Shown here in pieces: positions 34,860 to 43,137 of a stretch of DNA of 64,000 nt. The number at the start of each line of letters is the position of its first letter. Position 1 is the stretch's first letter. The translations under genes and the position numbers were made by a program. Source of the stretch: Methyloprofundus sedimenti (GTDB taxonomy: Bacteria > Pseudomonadota > Gammaproteobacteria > Methylococcales > Methylomonadaceae). Below the pieces are notes generated by a model. That model worked only from the letters and a program-made list of their open reading frames with translations, was not told the DNA's origin and ran no database searches. The stretch covers positions 434,001-498,000 of the forward strand of contig NZ_LPUF01000003.1 of NCBI RefSeq assembly GCF_002072955.1, written 5' to 3'.

Positions 34860-36365
34860 TTATTCTGCCTGAGTGATCACTTCGGCTGTACGCGTTTCGC
34901 CTTTACCAATGGTCAGTAAATCCCAGACTAATAAACCTAATCCTGAAGCAGTAACCCAGCCAAAAAACATACGCCATTGCATCGCACTCATAAAAGAAGG
35001 GTGTGTTTGCGCAGAAAAATAGCCCCCCCAGGTAGATCCGCCTATGGCACGTTCAATAAAGGACTGTTCATAACCTGCGATTAGTAGCGCAATAGTCATA
35101 CCCAGTACACCGATATTTAACAAAGCCAGTGCCCATTTCCAGCGCCAGGCATTTTGTGAACCGGCCCCCATCCAGACATTTCCACGCCAGTGCTGGATGG
35201 CGATATAAAAGAACGCGATATTAATCGTCGCATAAGCGCCAAAGAAGGCTAAATGCCCATGGGAAGCTGACCATTGTGTACCATGAGTGTATAAATTAAT
35301 TTGTGGCAAAGTGTGCATAAAGCCCCAGACCCCGGCACCAAAGAAGTTACCAAATGCGTGTGCAATTAGCCAGGCCATTGCCGGGTGATTCAAATTTTTA
35401 AATCCGCGTTCGCCCGAATCGTAGACCGCATGAACAACCATTGCCACTAAAGGAATGGGTTCTAACGCAGAGAAAAAACCACCAATTGTCAGCCAGTATT
35501 CAGGTGTACCAATCCAGAAATAGTGGTGGCCTAAACCTAAAATACCCGAGCCAAACATTAAAGCAACTTCGATATATAACCAGGTTTGTACGATTCTACG
35601 GCTGACGCCTAAAATTTTCATTAATGACCAGGCCATAATAACACCGACCAGAACTTCCCAGGTCGCTTCAACCCATAGGTGAATCACCCACCACCACCAG
35701 AATTGTTCATGGGTGATATTAGTCATATAAAACATACCTGCGACATACAGACCTGCTAAAGCAACAAGATCCAAAGTTAATACGCCTGCAATTCCAGACC
35801 ATTGACCTTTACTAAATGTCATCACGACGTTGTAAAAGAAAATCAGCATCACCACGACAATGCCTATATCTGCCCAGCGAGGTGCTTCGATATATTCACG
35901 GCCTTCATTAATAAGCCATATAGTGGTGTCGTTACCAGCACCTGTTTGCACTAATAAATAAACCAGAACAACCACAGCAATAGCCGCTGTTAACACCCAA
36001 AATCCAAGCACACCAAATTTTAGCCCTACAATTTCAGTGCCGCTTTCGTCTTCTAAAAGCCAATAAGTACAACCGATAAAGCCATACAACATCCACAAAA
36101 TCATGGCATTGATATGTATCATGCGATTAACACTAAAATCCAGAATGTCATAAAGAAATCCTGGAGCAAGAAATTGTGCAGCAGCCAGCAAACCAAATAA
36201 AATCTGGAAGATAAATAATACCACTGCCCCCATGAAATATTTGACAGCTAGTTTTTGTCCGCCATTCAAGGTGCTATCATCAACGCCTGCCCACGAGTGG
36301 AACGCGATTAATTTATCCTTGAGTGCAGATGAGCCTTGTTTAACTGTTTCAGTATTAGCACTCAT
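34860..36365 (-). CDS. norB: Nitric oxide reductase large subunit NorB
   Basis: 501 residues with about 12 membrane segments, the short cNOR-type large subunit. Family features: MIHINAMILWMLYGFIGCTY (~85, the low-spin haem histidine region), HLWVEATWEVLVGVIMAWSL (~230, including glutamates near the FeB site), GLGHHYFWIGTPEYW (~277, the His-His pair), HAFGNFFGAGVWGFMHTLPQ (~340) and THGTQWSASHGHLAFFGAYA (~362). It reduces 2 NO to N2O in the inner membrane using electrons from NorC, encoded two bases upstream. In methanotrophs it detoxifies NO formed from hydroxylamine oxidation or denitrification. No norQ or norD gene is adjacent. Confidence 0.94.
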   Translation of the reverse strand: MSANTETVKQGSSALKDKLIAFHSWAGVDDSTLNGGQKLAVKYFMGAVVLFIFQILFGLLAAAQFLAPGFLYDILDFSVNRMIHINAMILWMLYGFIGCTYWLLEDESGTEIVGLKFGVLGFWVLTAAIAVVVLVYLLVQTGAGNDTTIWLINEGREYIEAPRWADIGIVVVMLIFFYNVVMTFSKGQWSGIAGVLTLDLVALAGLYVAGMFYMTNITHEQFWWWWVIHLWVEATWEVLVGVIMAWSLMKILGVSRRIVQTWLYIEVALMFGSGILGLGHHYFWIGTPEYWLTIGGFFSALEPIPLVAMVVHAVYDSGERGFKNLNHPAMAWLIAHAFGNFFGAGVWGFMHTLPQINLYTHGTQWSASHGHLAFFGAYATINIAFFYIAIQHWRGNVWMGAGSQNAWRWKWALALLNIGVLGMTIALLIAGYEQSFIERAIGGSTWGGYFSAQTHPSFMSAMQWRMFFGWVTASGLGLLVWDLLTIGKGETRTAEVITQAE

Positions 36366-36367
36366 TA

Positions 36368-36967
36368 TTAGTCATCCTCTGCGTAAATGGTGGTGAAATT
36401 ATATGGAAAGCCATTAGTATCAATACTTGACATCCATTTTAAGAAAGCAACAACGCCTTTAGCCTCATCTTCCGTTATATCAAGATTAGGCATTTTGCGA
36501 CCGGTACCAAAAGTGCGTGCATTTTTTTCTGGATCCATGAGAAATTTCAGCATCTGTTCTTCACGTAAATCAACGGTTAACCATCCTTGATCAAGCCAGG
36601 CTTTCGTTAAATCAGGCGCATAATAAGCACCATTGCCTAACAGGGTATGGCAATTCATACAGTTTTTAGCCTGCGTCGTTTTTTTACCTAAAGTTACCAG
36701 TTGCTCAGCTTCCTCTTCACTAAAAACAGTACCAAATAATAGTTCCTCACCGCCAATAACCGGCATATATTTATTTAGCTTTTTATCAAACTGATAATCA
36801 ATTTTTTTATTGATCACTGAATAGGCAGAGACACGCTCTCCACCAGCTGAGGTTTGTTTTAAGGTATCAAAGGTTAAAACAACCAGAATCAAAAAGGAGC
36901 CGGCGGTTACCCACACGGCTACTTTTTTCCAAAAGGACTCGGTAGCCCACTGAGGTGTTTCACTCAT
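36368..36967 (-). CDS. norC: Nitric oxide reductase cytochrome c subunit NorC
   Basis: 199 residues. One N-terminal membrane anchor (VAVWVTAGSFLILVVLTF, ~12-29) and a periplasmic cytochrome c domain with the haem motif NCMNCHTLLGNGAYYAPDLT (~100) and the methionine ligand in TGRKMPNLDITEDEA (~155). It carries electrons to the NorB catalytic subunit. norB starts two bases after its stop and the small membrane protein upstream overlaps it by four bases, so all three are co-translated. Length is somewhat above the ~150 of classical NorC, from an insertion between anchor and haem. Confidence 0.92.
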   Translation of the reverse strand: MSETPQWATESFWKKVAVWVTAGSFLILVVLTFDTLKQTSAGGERVSAYSVINKKIDYQFDKKLNKYMPVIGGEELLFGTVFSEEEAEQLVTLGKKTTQAKNCMNCHTLLGNGAYYAPDLTKAWLDQGWLTVDLREEQMLKFLMDPEKNARTFGTGRKMPNLDITEDEAKGVVAFLKWMSSIDTNGFPYNFTTIYAEDD

Positions 36968-37293
36968 TTATCTTTCTCCAGGGTAGTAATTAAATCCGGT
37001 TCATCATAGGTTTGTTTGCATAGGTGCCAGATAGCAATAGGCGCAAAAAAATAGCCAATGACCATTAAATAGGAAATTATCCGCCAGTAGCCATCCAGGT
37101 TAGCGGCAAGCGTTAATTGGTAAACAGAAACAAGCAATATTATATAGGATGCATAGGCTGATAATTTGATAATGAGTCGAGGTTTGACTTTAGACCAGGC
37201 AAATAACAGCGCATAACTTGCCCCAGCCATAATAATCAAAGCTGAGGAAAAAAAGGTAATAAAAAAATCTTTTAAAGCAACGGGTTCAAGCAT
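36964..37293 (-). CDS. Small membrane protein of the nor operon
   Basis: 109 residues with three predicted membrane segments (~10-30, ~42-62, ~70-92) and a short charged C-terminus. It overlaps norC by four bases (ATGA-type) and so is almost certainly expressed with norCB. I do not recognise the family. It is not long enough for NorE, a five- to seven-segment CoxIII-like protein. A role in NOR assembly or insertion is plausible but only inferred from position. Confidence 0.7.
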   Translation of the reverse strand: MLEPVALKDFFITFFSSALIIMAGASYALLFAWSKVKPRLIIKLSAYASYIILLVSVYQLTLAANLDGYWRIISYLMVIGYFFAPIAIWHLCKQTYDEPDLITTLEKDK

Positions 37294-37728
37294 ATTTAGT
37301 TTTTTGTTATTAGTAGTTTACGAACAGATAGCACGAACCTGGACACATTAAATCATAGACCAACATTTATTTAAGTAGTCGTGTTTTAGATTTTCGTTTA
37401 AAACGACAGACACAATTTATTTCGCTAAACTTTTAAAAAAATAACTTGATGATAATATGAAACTCAACATTTTATTTTACTATGTTTTTTGCGGTTAATA
37501 TAAGCATTTAAGTCAATCTAGGCTGGAAATTTTCGTTTATTTTTCTAATGCTCTGTTTTTGATCGATACCGCAAGAAAGGGGCAACAAAAAATGCAAACG
37601 ACGGGGTCAATTAAACCCTTTTTAGGCGCTGATTATTGCCTTTTAGTCTGGTTATACAGAGTAGACTTACTCGTTTCTTCATTTTTATTTGAGAGACTAA
37701 AGCTTAGCAGACTATCAAGCTACAAAAT
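37294..37728. other. Non-coding promoter region upstream of the nor operon
   Basis: 435 AT-rich bases between the nor operon start and the end of the radical SAM gene, both transcribed leftwards. It should hold the nor promoter. I looked for FNR (TTGAT-N4-ATCAA) and NsrR type boxes; TTGATGATAATATGAA at about 37446 is only a weak partial match. No RNA gene or convincing reading frame is seen. Confidence 0.45.
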
Positions 37729-38592
37729 TTACAAAGAAACTTTCACACTTAAGCCCAGTTTACGTATACGCTCAGCAAAATCATTTAATTGTTCCAGATT
37801 GGCGGTGGTAATTCTATCTGCTTCAGGCTGTAATGAGAGTCTAGCCAAACTATAGAGCATGACACCTTGTAACGGTACTTGTTGAATGGCCTGAGTTAAA
37901 AGGACTAAATACGCGTCTTGCTCTTGCTCTTCTAACAATCCAACATTCCCTTTTGCTGAAGCAAAACCAAGCACACAAGTCTGAATCCATGTAGCACAGA
38001 GTTTGGCTGAACTTATTAAATTTTCCAGCTGTTTATGTGAACTTAAGCCTGCATGATTTACTTGTTCACGGCCAAAATCTGTGGCGCTATCTAATTTATA
38101 CCAAAGCTGTCCGTTGTATTGATTAAACAACCTCAAGCCTGCCTGCACATCCGCCTTATGAATCAAGCTGCCATTAGTAATCAAAACATATTGAAATGGA
38201 TCAGGGATATTTGCCCGTTCGACAATCTGTGTAATTAAGGCAATTGCTTTGGCAAAATTATGCACACTAGTGGGTTCACCGTTACCGGAAATAGCAACAT
38301 CTTTAATCATTTGTCTTACCGGCTCTATTTCAAATCGTTGATAAAAATTCCCATGCAACACATCCTGTAAAAAATCGGCTAACTCTGTCGCTAATAATTC
38401 AAAATCCAGCTGCGGTGCCGCCCCTATGCTTAAGTCAGGTACCTGACAATACACACAGCGCCAATTACAGGCATTATTTGTATTAAAGTTAATGCCTATC
38501 GACAAACCACCTGAACGCCTGGAGATAACAGGGTAAATATAGCGGTAACCTGCGACATCACGATCATGGTTTTTTACTGTAAGTCTGGACAT
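37729..38592 (-). CDS. Radical SAM protein, unknown role
   Basis: 287 residues. The [4Fe-4S]-binding motif is CNWRCVYC (CxxxCxxC, ~43-50), preceded by GGLSIGINFNTNNA. A SAM-binding GNGEPTS segment (~100) follows, and an ITNGSLIH strand. The pattern is close to the single-domain radical SAM proteins related to MoaA/wyosine types that are found near fae or other cofactor genes in methylotrophs. It is divergent from fae with a 77-base gap, so the two may share a regulatory region. A role in the methanopterin- or methanofuran-dependent pathway is possible but unproven. Confidence 0.78.
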   Translation of the reverse strand: MSRLTVKNHDRDVAGYRYIYPVISRRSGGLSIGINFNTNNACNWRCVYCQVPDLSIGAAPQLDFELLATELADFLQDVLHGNFYQRFEIEPVRQMIKDVAISGNGEPTSVHNFAKAIALITQIVERANIPDPFQYVLITNGSLIHKADVQAGLRLFNQYNGQLWYKLDSATDFGREQVNHAGLSSHKQLENLISSAKLCATWIQTCVLGFASAKGNVGLLEEQEQDAYLVLLTQAIQQVPLQGVMLYSLARLSLQPEADRITTANLEQLNDFAERIRKLGLSVKVSL

Positions 38593-38669
38593 AAAAGCTA
38601 AAATTAATCTTAAAAAAATGTTATTCTACTGGGTTAGAAAAATATTTATTTAAGTTTTTGGAGAGAAAT

Positions 38670-39218
38670 ATGAGCGATAGAATCGTATTACGTACCGGCG
38701 AAGCATTAGTTGCAGGCGGCCCACCAGGTACAGCAGCAGAACCTGAAATTGTTATCGGTGAATTAGATGGACCAGTCGGTACAGCATTAGCAACATTAAC
38801 TGGCGACCAGGCAAAAGGTCACTCTAAAGTATTCGCTATTTTAAACACGGATATTCAGGTACGTCCTGTTACGCTAATGGTCAGTAAAGTAACTGTTAAT
38901 AACAGCCGTTACACCAATATTCTAATGGGTACTGTACAGGCTGCGATTGCTAATGGAGTTTTAGATGCCGTTCGTGCAGGCGATATACCTAAAGAAAAAG
39001 CGAATGACCTGGGTATTATTTGTTCAGTGTGGTTAAACCCTAGTGTTGCGACTGATGACAATCTGGATCATCAAATTCTTTTTGATATTCATCGTAAAGC
39101 TACAGCTCTTGCCATTAAAAAAGCAATGAACAACGAGCCGAGCATCGATTGGTTATTAGACAATCAGGACAAAATCACCCATAAATATTTCCAGATGGGT
39201 TTAGATGGTAAAATTTAA
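38670..39218 (+). CDS. fae: Formaldehyde-activating enzyme
   Basis: 182 residues from the ATG at 38670, preceded by GGAGAG at about seven bases; a start four codons upstream lacks that spacing. The sequence is a standard Fae: RTGEALVAGGPPGTAAEPEI (~8-27) holds the usual substrate loop, then IGELDGPVGTALATL with the catalytic-histidine-containing GHSKVFAIL (~55) and NSRYTNILMGTVQAAI. Fae condenses formaldehyde with tetrahydromethanopterin to methylene-H4MPT in the cytosol. It is unlinked here from fhcBADC (7 kb away), with a strong terminator of its own, as expected for a highly expressed single gene. Confidence 0.97.
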   Translation: MSDRIVLRTGEALVAGGPPGTAAEPEIVIGELDGPVGTALATLTGDQAKGHSKVFAILNTDIQVRPVTLMVSKVTVNNSRYTNILMGTVQAAIANGVLDAVRAGDIPKEKANDLGIICSVWLNPSVATDDNLDHQILFDIHRKATALAIKKAMNNEPSIDWLLDNQDKITHKYFQMGLDGKI

Positions 39219-39254
39219 TTTTCCGCTTTATTTTTAGGCGCGAGGATTAAATAC

Positions 39255-39291
39255 AAAAGCCCCCATTCAAGCAGTGAGAGGGGGCTTTTTT
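39255..39291 (+). terminator. Rho-independent terminator after fae
   Basis: AAAAGCCCCC and GGGGGCTTTTTT form a strong stem around ATTCAAGCAGTGAGA, ending in a T run. It lies 36 bases past the fae stop. Confidence 0.92.
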
Positions 39292-39358
39292 GTCTGGGCA
39301 TGTTCTTCCTTCCTAAAATCTCTTGCCTGAAAACTGGCTCATTTGTTTCCAGTGATAA

Positions 39359-41062
39359 TTAACTCAATATATGCGTCCAGGCGTAATCTTTTTTTTCCTG
39401 TACATCTTTAAACACTTCGCCTGACTTTAAGTCTTCTACGCAGCTATTAAAATCTTTATACAAGTGCTGTTCGGCAATCATACCTGGAACAATACCAATC
39501 CGTTTCAACATATCCCTAGGCTGTTCTTGTATACCTGTCATTAGCACCAGAACATTTTTTTCCAGTAAAGCCATTACCGCATCTTCAATGGCATACATAC
39601 CAGACTGATCTATATAAGGTACATTTCTCATACGCATAATAACCACATCCACTTCGGGAAAAGCGCGGCTTATTTCCTGGAACCTGGAGGCAAAACCAAA
39701 GAAAATAGGACCATCAAAATGCTTGATATAAACTTTTTTCAGCATTTCATCATTTAACTCAGTTTCATCCATCCAGGCTGCTTCACGAGCCAACTCCTCA
39801 GCTGAATTATTAGCAGATTGTTCTTCAACAATATCACTCATTTTTTTCATAAACAGCACTGAGGCCAATACCATTCCGACTGCAACAGCCTGCAATAAGT
39901 CAACAAACACAGTCATAATCAACACTATCAGCATCACCGCAGCATCTGATTTAGGTACATGCAGTATATGCTTCAAGCCTTTGTAATCAATAATACCTAT
40001 GCCTACCGTAATTAAAATGCCAGCTAAAACGGGCAATGGAATCAATCTAGCATAGGCTCCGGCTCCGATGAGTACAAATAATAAGGCGAGACCGTGTATA
40101 ACGCCTGATAGCCTGGTCTTTCCACCCGAGTTAATATTCACTACTGTTCGCATTGTTGCGCCAGCGCCAGGAATTCCACCAATAACTGCAGCTGCTATAT
40201 TACCCAGACCTTGCCCAATCAGTTCTTTATTACTGTTATGCTGGGTTTTAGTCATATTGTCAGCAACAATAGAGGTTAATAAGGAATCAATGGTGCCTAA
40301 TGCAGCTAAGGTCAGCCCGGGAATAAGAATCAACATTGGATCTCTAAAATCTATATGATCTAGACTATCCAGATGTAAAGCAGGTAAACCATCTGGAATA
40401 TCACCAATAATGGCCACATCCAGTCCCATAAAAGTAGAAACAGCAGTCAAAACGAGTAAAGCAACCAGGGCACTTGGAATCAACCTGGTCACCAGAGGAA
40501 AAAGAAAAATCGTAGCAATAGTCGCCAATGCCAGTACAATCGCCTCTATATTCGCAAAGGGCAAGACGCTGGGTAATTCAGCAAAAATATCTAATATCTT
40601 TTTCGGGGAAGACTGTCCTAGAAAAGGAAAAATCTGTAAAACGATGATAATAACACCGATACCACTCATAAATCCTGAAACGACGGGGTATGGCATATAA
40701 CGGATATACTGCCCTACTTTTAAAACACCGAGTAGAATTTGTAATAACCCTGCCAACAGAAAAATAGCAATGATCGTGCCTAATGCGGCATCCAGACTGC
40801 CATGCAATTCAATTTCAGTAGCAATAACTACAGCCGAAACTACGGTCATGGGTCCAGTGGGTCCACTGATTTGAGTATTGGTACCACCAAACCAGGCGGC
40901 GAAGACCCCCAGCGCAATGGCTCCGTACATACCCGCTATTGCCCCCATACCCGACTGTACGCCAAAGGCCAGAGCGAGTGGTAGAGCGACAACTCCGGCG
41001 GTTAATCCACCGAAAAAATCACCCCGTAAATTAGAAGTATCAATTAGTTTGTTTTTATTCAT
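39359..41062 (-). CDS. SulP family anion transporter with STAS domain
   Basis: About 567 residues from an ATG preceded by GACGAG; an ATG seven codons upstream is also possible (41083). About 11-12 membrane segments are visible with the SulP signature LRGDFFGGLTAGVVALPLAL (~14) and TNTQISGPTGPMTVVSAVVI (~65). The C-terminal STAS domain (~440-545) has IMRMRNVPYIDQSGMYAIED. Members carry sulfate, bicarbonate or other anions across the inner membrane. Bicarbonate is possible in a one-carbon organism and sulfate in view of the sulfur genes, but the sequence does not decide. It is divergent from nothing nearby; a long gene-poor gap lies upstream. Confidence 0.88.
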   Translation of the reverse strand: MNKNKLIDTSNLRGDFFGGLTAGVVALPLALAFGVQSGMGAIAGMYGAIALGVFAAWFGGTNTQISGPTGPMTVVSAVVIATEIELHGSLDAALGTIIAIFLLAGLLQILLGVLKVGQYIRYMPYPVVSGFMSGIGVIIIVLQIFPFLGQSSPKKILDIFAELPSVLPFANIEAIVLALATIATIFLFPLVTRLIPSALVALLVLTAVSTFMGLDVAIIGDIPDGLPALHLDSLDHIDFRDPMLILIPGLTLAALGTIDSLLTSIVADNMTKTQHNSNKELIGQGLGNIAAAVIGGIPGAGATMRTVVNINSGGKTRLSGVIHGLALLFVLIGAGAYARLIPLPVLAGILITVGIGIIDYKGLKHILHVPKSDAAVMLIVLIMTVFVDLLQAVAVGMVLASVLFMKKMSDIVEEQSANNSAEELAREAAWMDETELNDEMLKKVYIKHFDGPIFFGFASRFQEISRAFPEVDVVIMRMRNVPYIDQSGMYAIEDAVMALLEKNVLVLMTGIQEQPRDMLKRIGIVPGMIAEQHLYKDFNSCVEDLKSGEVFKDVQEKKDYAWTHILS

Positions 41063-41083
41063 TAAAAATCTCGTCACATTCAA

Positions 41084-41798
41084 CAGACCTGAATTAGTAT
41101 AATAAGAGCGCTAGCTCAGAAAGTAACTGGTCGCAATACACGGTGTTGAATTGAATCAAAACTCTGGTGTCACACAACAGATATTCAGGGGCTACAAATG
41201 TAGTTATTAACGCCTAAGCCCTGATGAAAGACATTATGTGACCTTTGCACGAAGTATTCAGCATAATTTGATTAAATAAAAGTATATCAAAACTTCCAAT
41301 AAGAAACAGATGATAGTCTGGAAAAACCTATCTCAAATTAGCTTCATATGCATTAATACCACATCATCAAGCTTTAGAAGAATGAGATGACATCACTTAA
41401 CTTATTGGCAGGAAATTAATAGAAAATTAATTGGAAAAATTCTTAGCAAAAAACGGGCTGGACAAGTAAGGCCGCCGTTGATGATGGTTAAAATTTTGTT
41501 ATTGTAAAATTGCTAGAGCTAAAGAGATCGAAAGCTAGAGAAATAATAGGCACGTGACATAATGTGCAAACAACTTAACAGCCTGAGTTTATGTAAAGGT
41601 GTTCCCAATCCTGGGCTTTCCTGATTTACTTACTTGTGCAAAAGTTTCTTTGTATATAACGTTGACTTAACCAATATCACCAGGTTAAGGACGTAATGAA
41701 TAAAATCGACCATCGCCTACGGAAAATCCTAATCGACCAAACACCTGATATTGTATTTTTGCACACTTTAAGTGCGAAAAGCCGCTTGAGTACTAGAA
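41084..41798. other. Long gap without genes
   Basis: 715 bases between the SulP gene and the end of the miaB operon, both transcribed leftwards. It contains a 39-base repeat shared with 27600-27638 (41119-41157). Elsewhere no reading frame longer than 60 codons, tRNA, or terminator is convincing. In many gammaproteobacteria lnt follows ybeX; here it does not. Confidence 0.6.
41119..41157. repeat. 39-base dispersed repeat, copy 2
   Basis: GAAAGTAACTGGTCGCAATA followed by CACGGTGTTGAATTGAATC, three mismatches from the copy at 27600-27638. Confidence 0.7.
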
Positions 41799-42668
41799 TT
41801 AAACTTTAGAATTGAGTTGATTTTTCTTTTTACCTTTTATTTTCAATTTTAGCAAATGCACACGCCTGCCATCAGCTCTTAGCACCTCAAAGCGAAATCT
41901 ATCTTGTTCCACTTTTTCACCTTTTTTAGGCATGTGTTCTAAACGTCCTACAATAAAACCACCGATAGTATCAAATTCTTCAGTATCAAAATCAGTTGAG
42001 AAGTAAGCATTAAAATCCGCTAGCGGTGTGAGTGCTTGTACAATATATTCGCTATCAGTACGTTTTGTAATGTATTCTTCATCGGCATAGTCATGTTCAT
42101 CTTCAATCTCACCGACAATTTGCTCTAACACATCTTCAATGGTGACTACACCGGCTACTGCACCATATTCATCTACTACAATCGCCATATGACTACGTTT
42201 AGAACGAAACTCTTGTAACAGAATATTTAATCTTTTACTTTCCGGCACAACTGTTGCTGTGCGCATCAATTCTTCAACTTTGATATCTTTTCTATCTAAA
42301 GCATGCGCTAGCAAATCTTTGGCTAATAAAATTCCGACGACTTCACTTTTATCCTCGCTAATAACTGGAAACCGGGAATGTCCGTATTCGATAACGACAG
42401 GATAAACATCTTCTAATGACGCATCTTTTTTTAACACGATCATTTTCTTGCGCGGCACCATAACATCTCGTGCTCTTTGCTCTGAGACTTGCAATACCCC
42501 TTCTAACATCTTCAAAGCATATTTATCTAAAAGATGCTTTTCTTCAGCTTCTCTTAAAATTTCCAGCAAGTCCTCTCTATCCTGAGGTTCTCCTCCAATG
42601 ATTTGCCCAATGCGTCCCATCCAGCTTTTTTGCGAAGATTTATTACTCTCCGCGACCTCGTCAGCCAT
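41799..42668 (-). CDS. ybeX: CorC/YbeX family CBS-domain protein
   Basis: 289 residues. Two CBS domains (~68-125 and ~130-185; ARDVMVPRKKMIVLKKDASL at the first and VEELMRTATVVPESKRL at the second), then a CorC_HlyC domain (~205-280; EYIVQALTPLADFNAYFSTD, FDTIGGFIVGRLEH). It has no membrane part, so it is the short YbeX/CorC form associated with magnesium and cobalt homeostasis and, in recent work, ribosome metabolism. Its start overlaps the ybeY stop by eight bases. It is the last gene of the miaB-ybeZ-ybeY-ybeX run. Confidence 0.93.
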   Translation of the reverse strand: MADEVAESNKSSQKSWMGRIGQIIGGEPQDREDLLEILREAEEKHLLDKYALKMLEGVLQVSEQRARDVMVPRKKMIVLKKDASLEDVYPVVIEYGHSRFPVISEDKSEVVGILLAKDLLAHALDRKDIKVEELMRTATVVPESKRLNILLQEFRSKRSHMAIVVDEYGAVAGVVTIEDVLEQIVGEIEDEHDYADEEYITKRTDSEYIVQALTPLADFNAYFSTDFDTEEFDTIGGFIVGRLEHMPKKGEKVEQDRFRFEVLRADGRRVHLLKLKIKGKKKNQLNSKV

Positions 42669-43137
42669 TTATTTCTTTCTCCTGATAAGGATTATCAATA
42701 TTTAATTGGTGTAACAAGTCAACTTCCTTTGCTTCCATCTCAAGAGCTTCTGCTTCATTACCATGATCAAAACCAATAAGATGTAAAATACCATGGATAA
42801 TTATATGAGCCCAGTGATCTTTTAAAGTTTTATTTTGCATTATTGCTTCCTGCTGCAAAACTTCAGCACAAACAACTAAGTCACCTAACAGGTTAATTCC
42901 TTCAATACCTTCTGGCACTTCAAACGGGAAGCTTAAAATATTTGTAGGTCCTTGTTTATGTCGATATTGTTCATTCAGGTCTGTTATCTCGTGTGTATCA
43001 ACTATACGGATAAGAATTTCAGTATCTTGCTGATAATCGACAAGTGCTTTTTCTACCCAAAACTGCAACTCTTCATCACTGGGCAAAAGGGATGAATCAA
43101 TAATTCGTTGTACTTCTAAATCACGAATCACCATCAC
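42661..43137 (-). CDS. ybeY: Endoribonuclease YbeY
   Basis: 158 residues, standard size. The three zinc histidines are in HGILHLIGFDHGNEAEALEM (HGxLHLxGxDH, ~117). Substrate-binding QGPTNILSFPFEVPEG (~62) is also typical. It matures the 3' end of 16S rRNA and helps ribosome quality control. It overlaps ybeZ by four bases and ybeX by eight, conserved gene order in proteobacteria. Confidence 0.96.
   Translation of the reverse strand: MMVIRDLEVQRIIDSSLLPSDEELQFWVEKALVDYQQDTEILIRIVDTHEITDLNEQYRHKQGPTNILSFPFEVPEGIEGINLLGDLVVCAEVLQQEAIMQNKTLKDHWAHIIIHGILHLIGFDHGNEAEALEMEAKEVDLLHQLNIDNPYQEKEING

Noticed and set aside
37440-37465. FNR box upstream of the nor operon
   Set aside because: TTGATGATAATATGAA matches only one half of TTGAT-N4-ATCAA.
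37559-37855. 98-codon frame on the plus strand
   Set aside because: Its second half is antisense to the 3' end of the radical SAM gene, and the first half resembles no family.
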